From JACQSU01 sp964359785 (lineage in GTDB: Archaea > Nanobdellota > Nanobdellia > Woesearchaeales > JAGWAF01), in NCBI GenBank assembly GCA_964359785.1, contig CAYHWL010000041.1:1-12183 (forward strand): DNA of 12,183 nucleotides. Reading direction: 5' to 3'. Every line of letters begins with the position of its first letter. The first letter of the stretch is position 1. The notes under the pieces were generated by a model that had not been told where the DNA came from, made no database searches, and saw nothing but the letters and a program-made list of their open reading frames with translations. Positions 11,957 to 12,183 of this stretch are shown here, in pieces. The position numbers were made by a program, and so were the translations under genes.

Positions 11957-12133
11957 CTATGCTTTGAGTCGAGATTTTAGCAGTGAGAATAGTTCTGTCG
12001 CGAAGGTGATTGCTTCTTGGGTTCGTATGACTGTGACTTTTTGCGCAGAATATTGAGCTCGGTTTCGTAATTTTCGGCAGCCATCGAATTTGTCAAAAGT
12101 TCGCACCCACCACCGGTGATCGCGCTCCGGCGC
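11957..12133 (-). pseudogene. C-terminal fragment of a HEPN-like protein
   Basis: The minus-strand frame ending at 11957 reads RTFDKFDGCRKLRNRAQYSA, then QKVTVIRTQEAITFATELF and SLLKSRLKA. The basic RxLRNRxxY segment followed by an amphipathic helix with an EEAxEAIxFAxE-like pattern resembles the C-terminal half of small archaeal HEPN proteins, many of which are RNases or their relatives in toxin-antitoxin and defence loci. The usual His of the Rx4-6H motif is Tyr here. The frame has a stop at 12134-12136 and no ATG; GTG 12106 could start a 49-residue product, but a full domain would need about 100 residues. A truncated gene or an upstream frameshift is more likely. Family assignment is by eye. 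Confidence 0.45.
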
Positions 12134-12146
12134 TCAACACCGGTGG
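12110..12146. repeat. GC-rich two-level hairpin near the window end
   Basis: CCACCGGTG (12110-12118) pairs with CACCGGTGG (12138-12146) over 9 bp. Inside, GCGC-tccg-GCGC (12122-12133) pairs again. The 8-bp core CACCGGTG is itself a palindrome, so it occurs twice in both orientations. The surrounding 12100-12183 is much richer in G+C than the preceding region. It lies where the HEPN-like frame is interrupted. No gene is recognised between 12147 and the window end. Confidence 0.6.
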
Positions 12147-12183
12147 CATGCTCGGTCTGAGGACCTCGGGGTGCTCACTACGC

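Noticed and set aside
11977..12087. Minus-strand frame starting MAAENYETELNIL at ATG 12087
   Set aside because: It overlaps the HEPN-like frame in another register and ends in a Ser/Gln-rich run without protein-like pattern; the alternative frame has coherent helices and basic motif.
1..12183. CRISPR array, tRNA or rRNA genes
   Set aside because: No regularly spaced short repeats, and no cloverleaf or rRNA-like sequence was seen on either strand.

Overview
The window is archaeal. Its first 8.1 kb is the distal part of the archaeal spc-type ribosomal protein operon in the usual order: uS17 (cut by the window edge), uL14, uL24, eS4, uL5, uS14, uS8, uL6, eL32, eL19, uL18, uS5, uL30, uL15, secY. 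The proteins eS4, eL32 and eL19 do not occur in bacteria, and the uS5, uL18 and SecY sequences are archaeal/eukaryote-like. Three genes outside the operon have a TATA box 26-27 bp before their ATG, as expected for archaeal leaderless transcripts. I cannot fix the lineage. The RelE-like toxin and its small winged-helix partner resemble, from memory only, pairs seen in DPANN-type archaea.

All fifteen operon genes point the same way and are packed tightly. Seven junctions are 4-base ATGA stop/start overlaps. Where genes do not overlap, a Shine-Dalgarno-like site (GGTGA, GTGAT or GGAGT) often lies across or beside the preceding stop. eL32, uS5 and uL30 carry charged, low-complexity terminal extensions. 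After secY, and without the adenylate kinase gene often found there, comes a separately promoted membrane insertase gene of the EMC3/TMCO1 (DUF106) family. It has an extra extracytoplasmic domain of about 100 residues. SecY and this protein together make the membrane-protein insertion part of the neighbourhood.

From about 8.93 kb the window becomes an accessory region, visibly richer in A+T and full of inverted repeats. A convergent intergenic stretch with a nested hairpin leads into a minus-strand toxin-antitoxin-like operon: a winged-helix protein with a leaderless promoter, then a RelE/ParE-family toxin overlapping it by ATGA. Then comes a Schlafen-type AlbA_2/GHKL-ATPase protein on the plus strand, and after it a chain of hairpins and a broken SWIM zinc-finger gene. 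At the right edge is the C-terminal part of a HEPN-like gene on the minus strand, cut off in frame next to a GC-rich hairpin.

The most notable structure is an imperfect 88-bp direct repeat (84/88 identical; 9821-9908 and 11827-11914). It brackets the Schlafen gene and the SWIM remnant, and its right copy forms the end of the SWIM frame. The repeat contains two potential hairpins and does not encode a protein I recognise. I read the region as an accessory or defence hotspot beside the conserved operon, assembled by insertion of a repeat-flanked cassette. That is inference from this one sequence.
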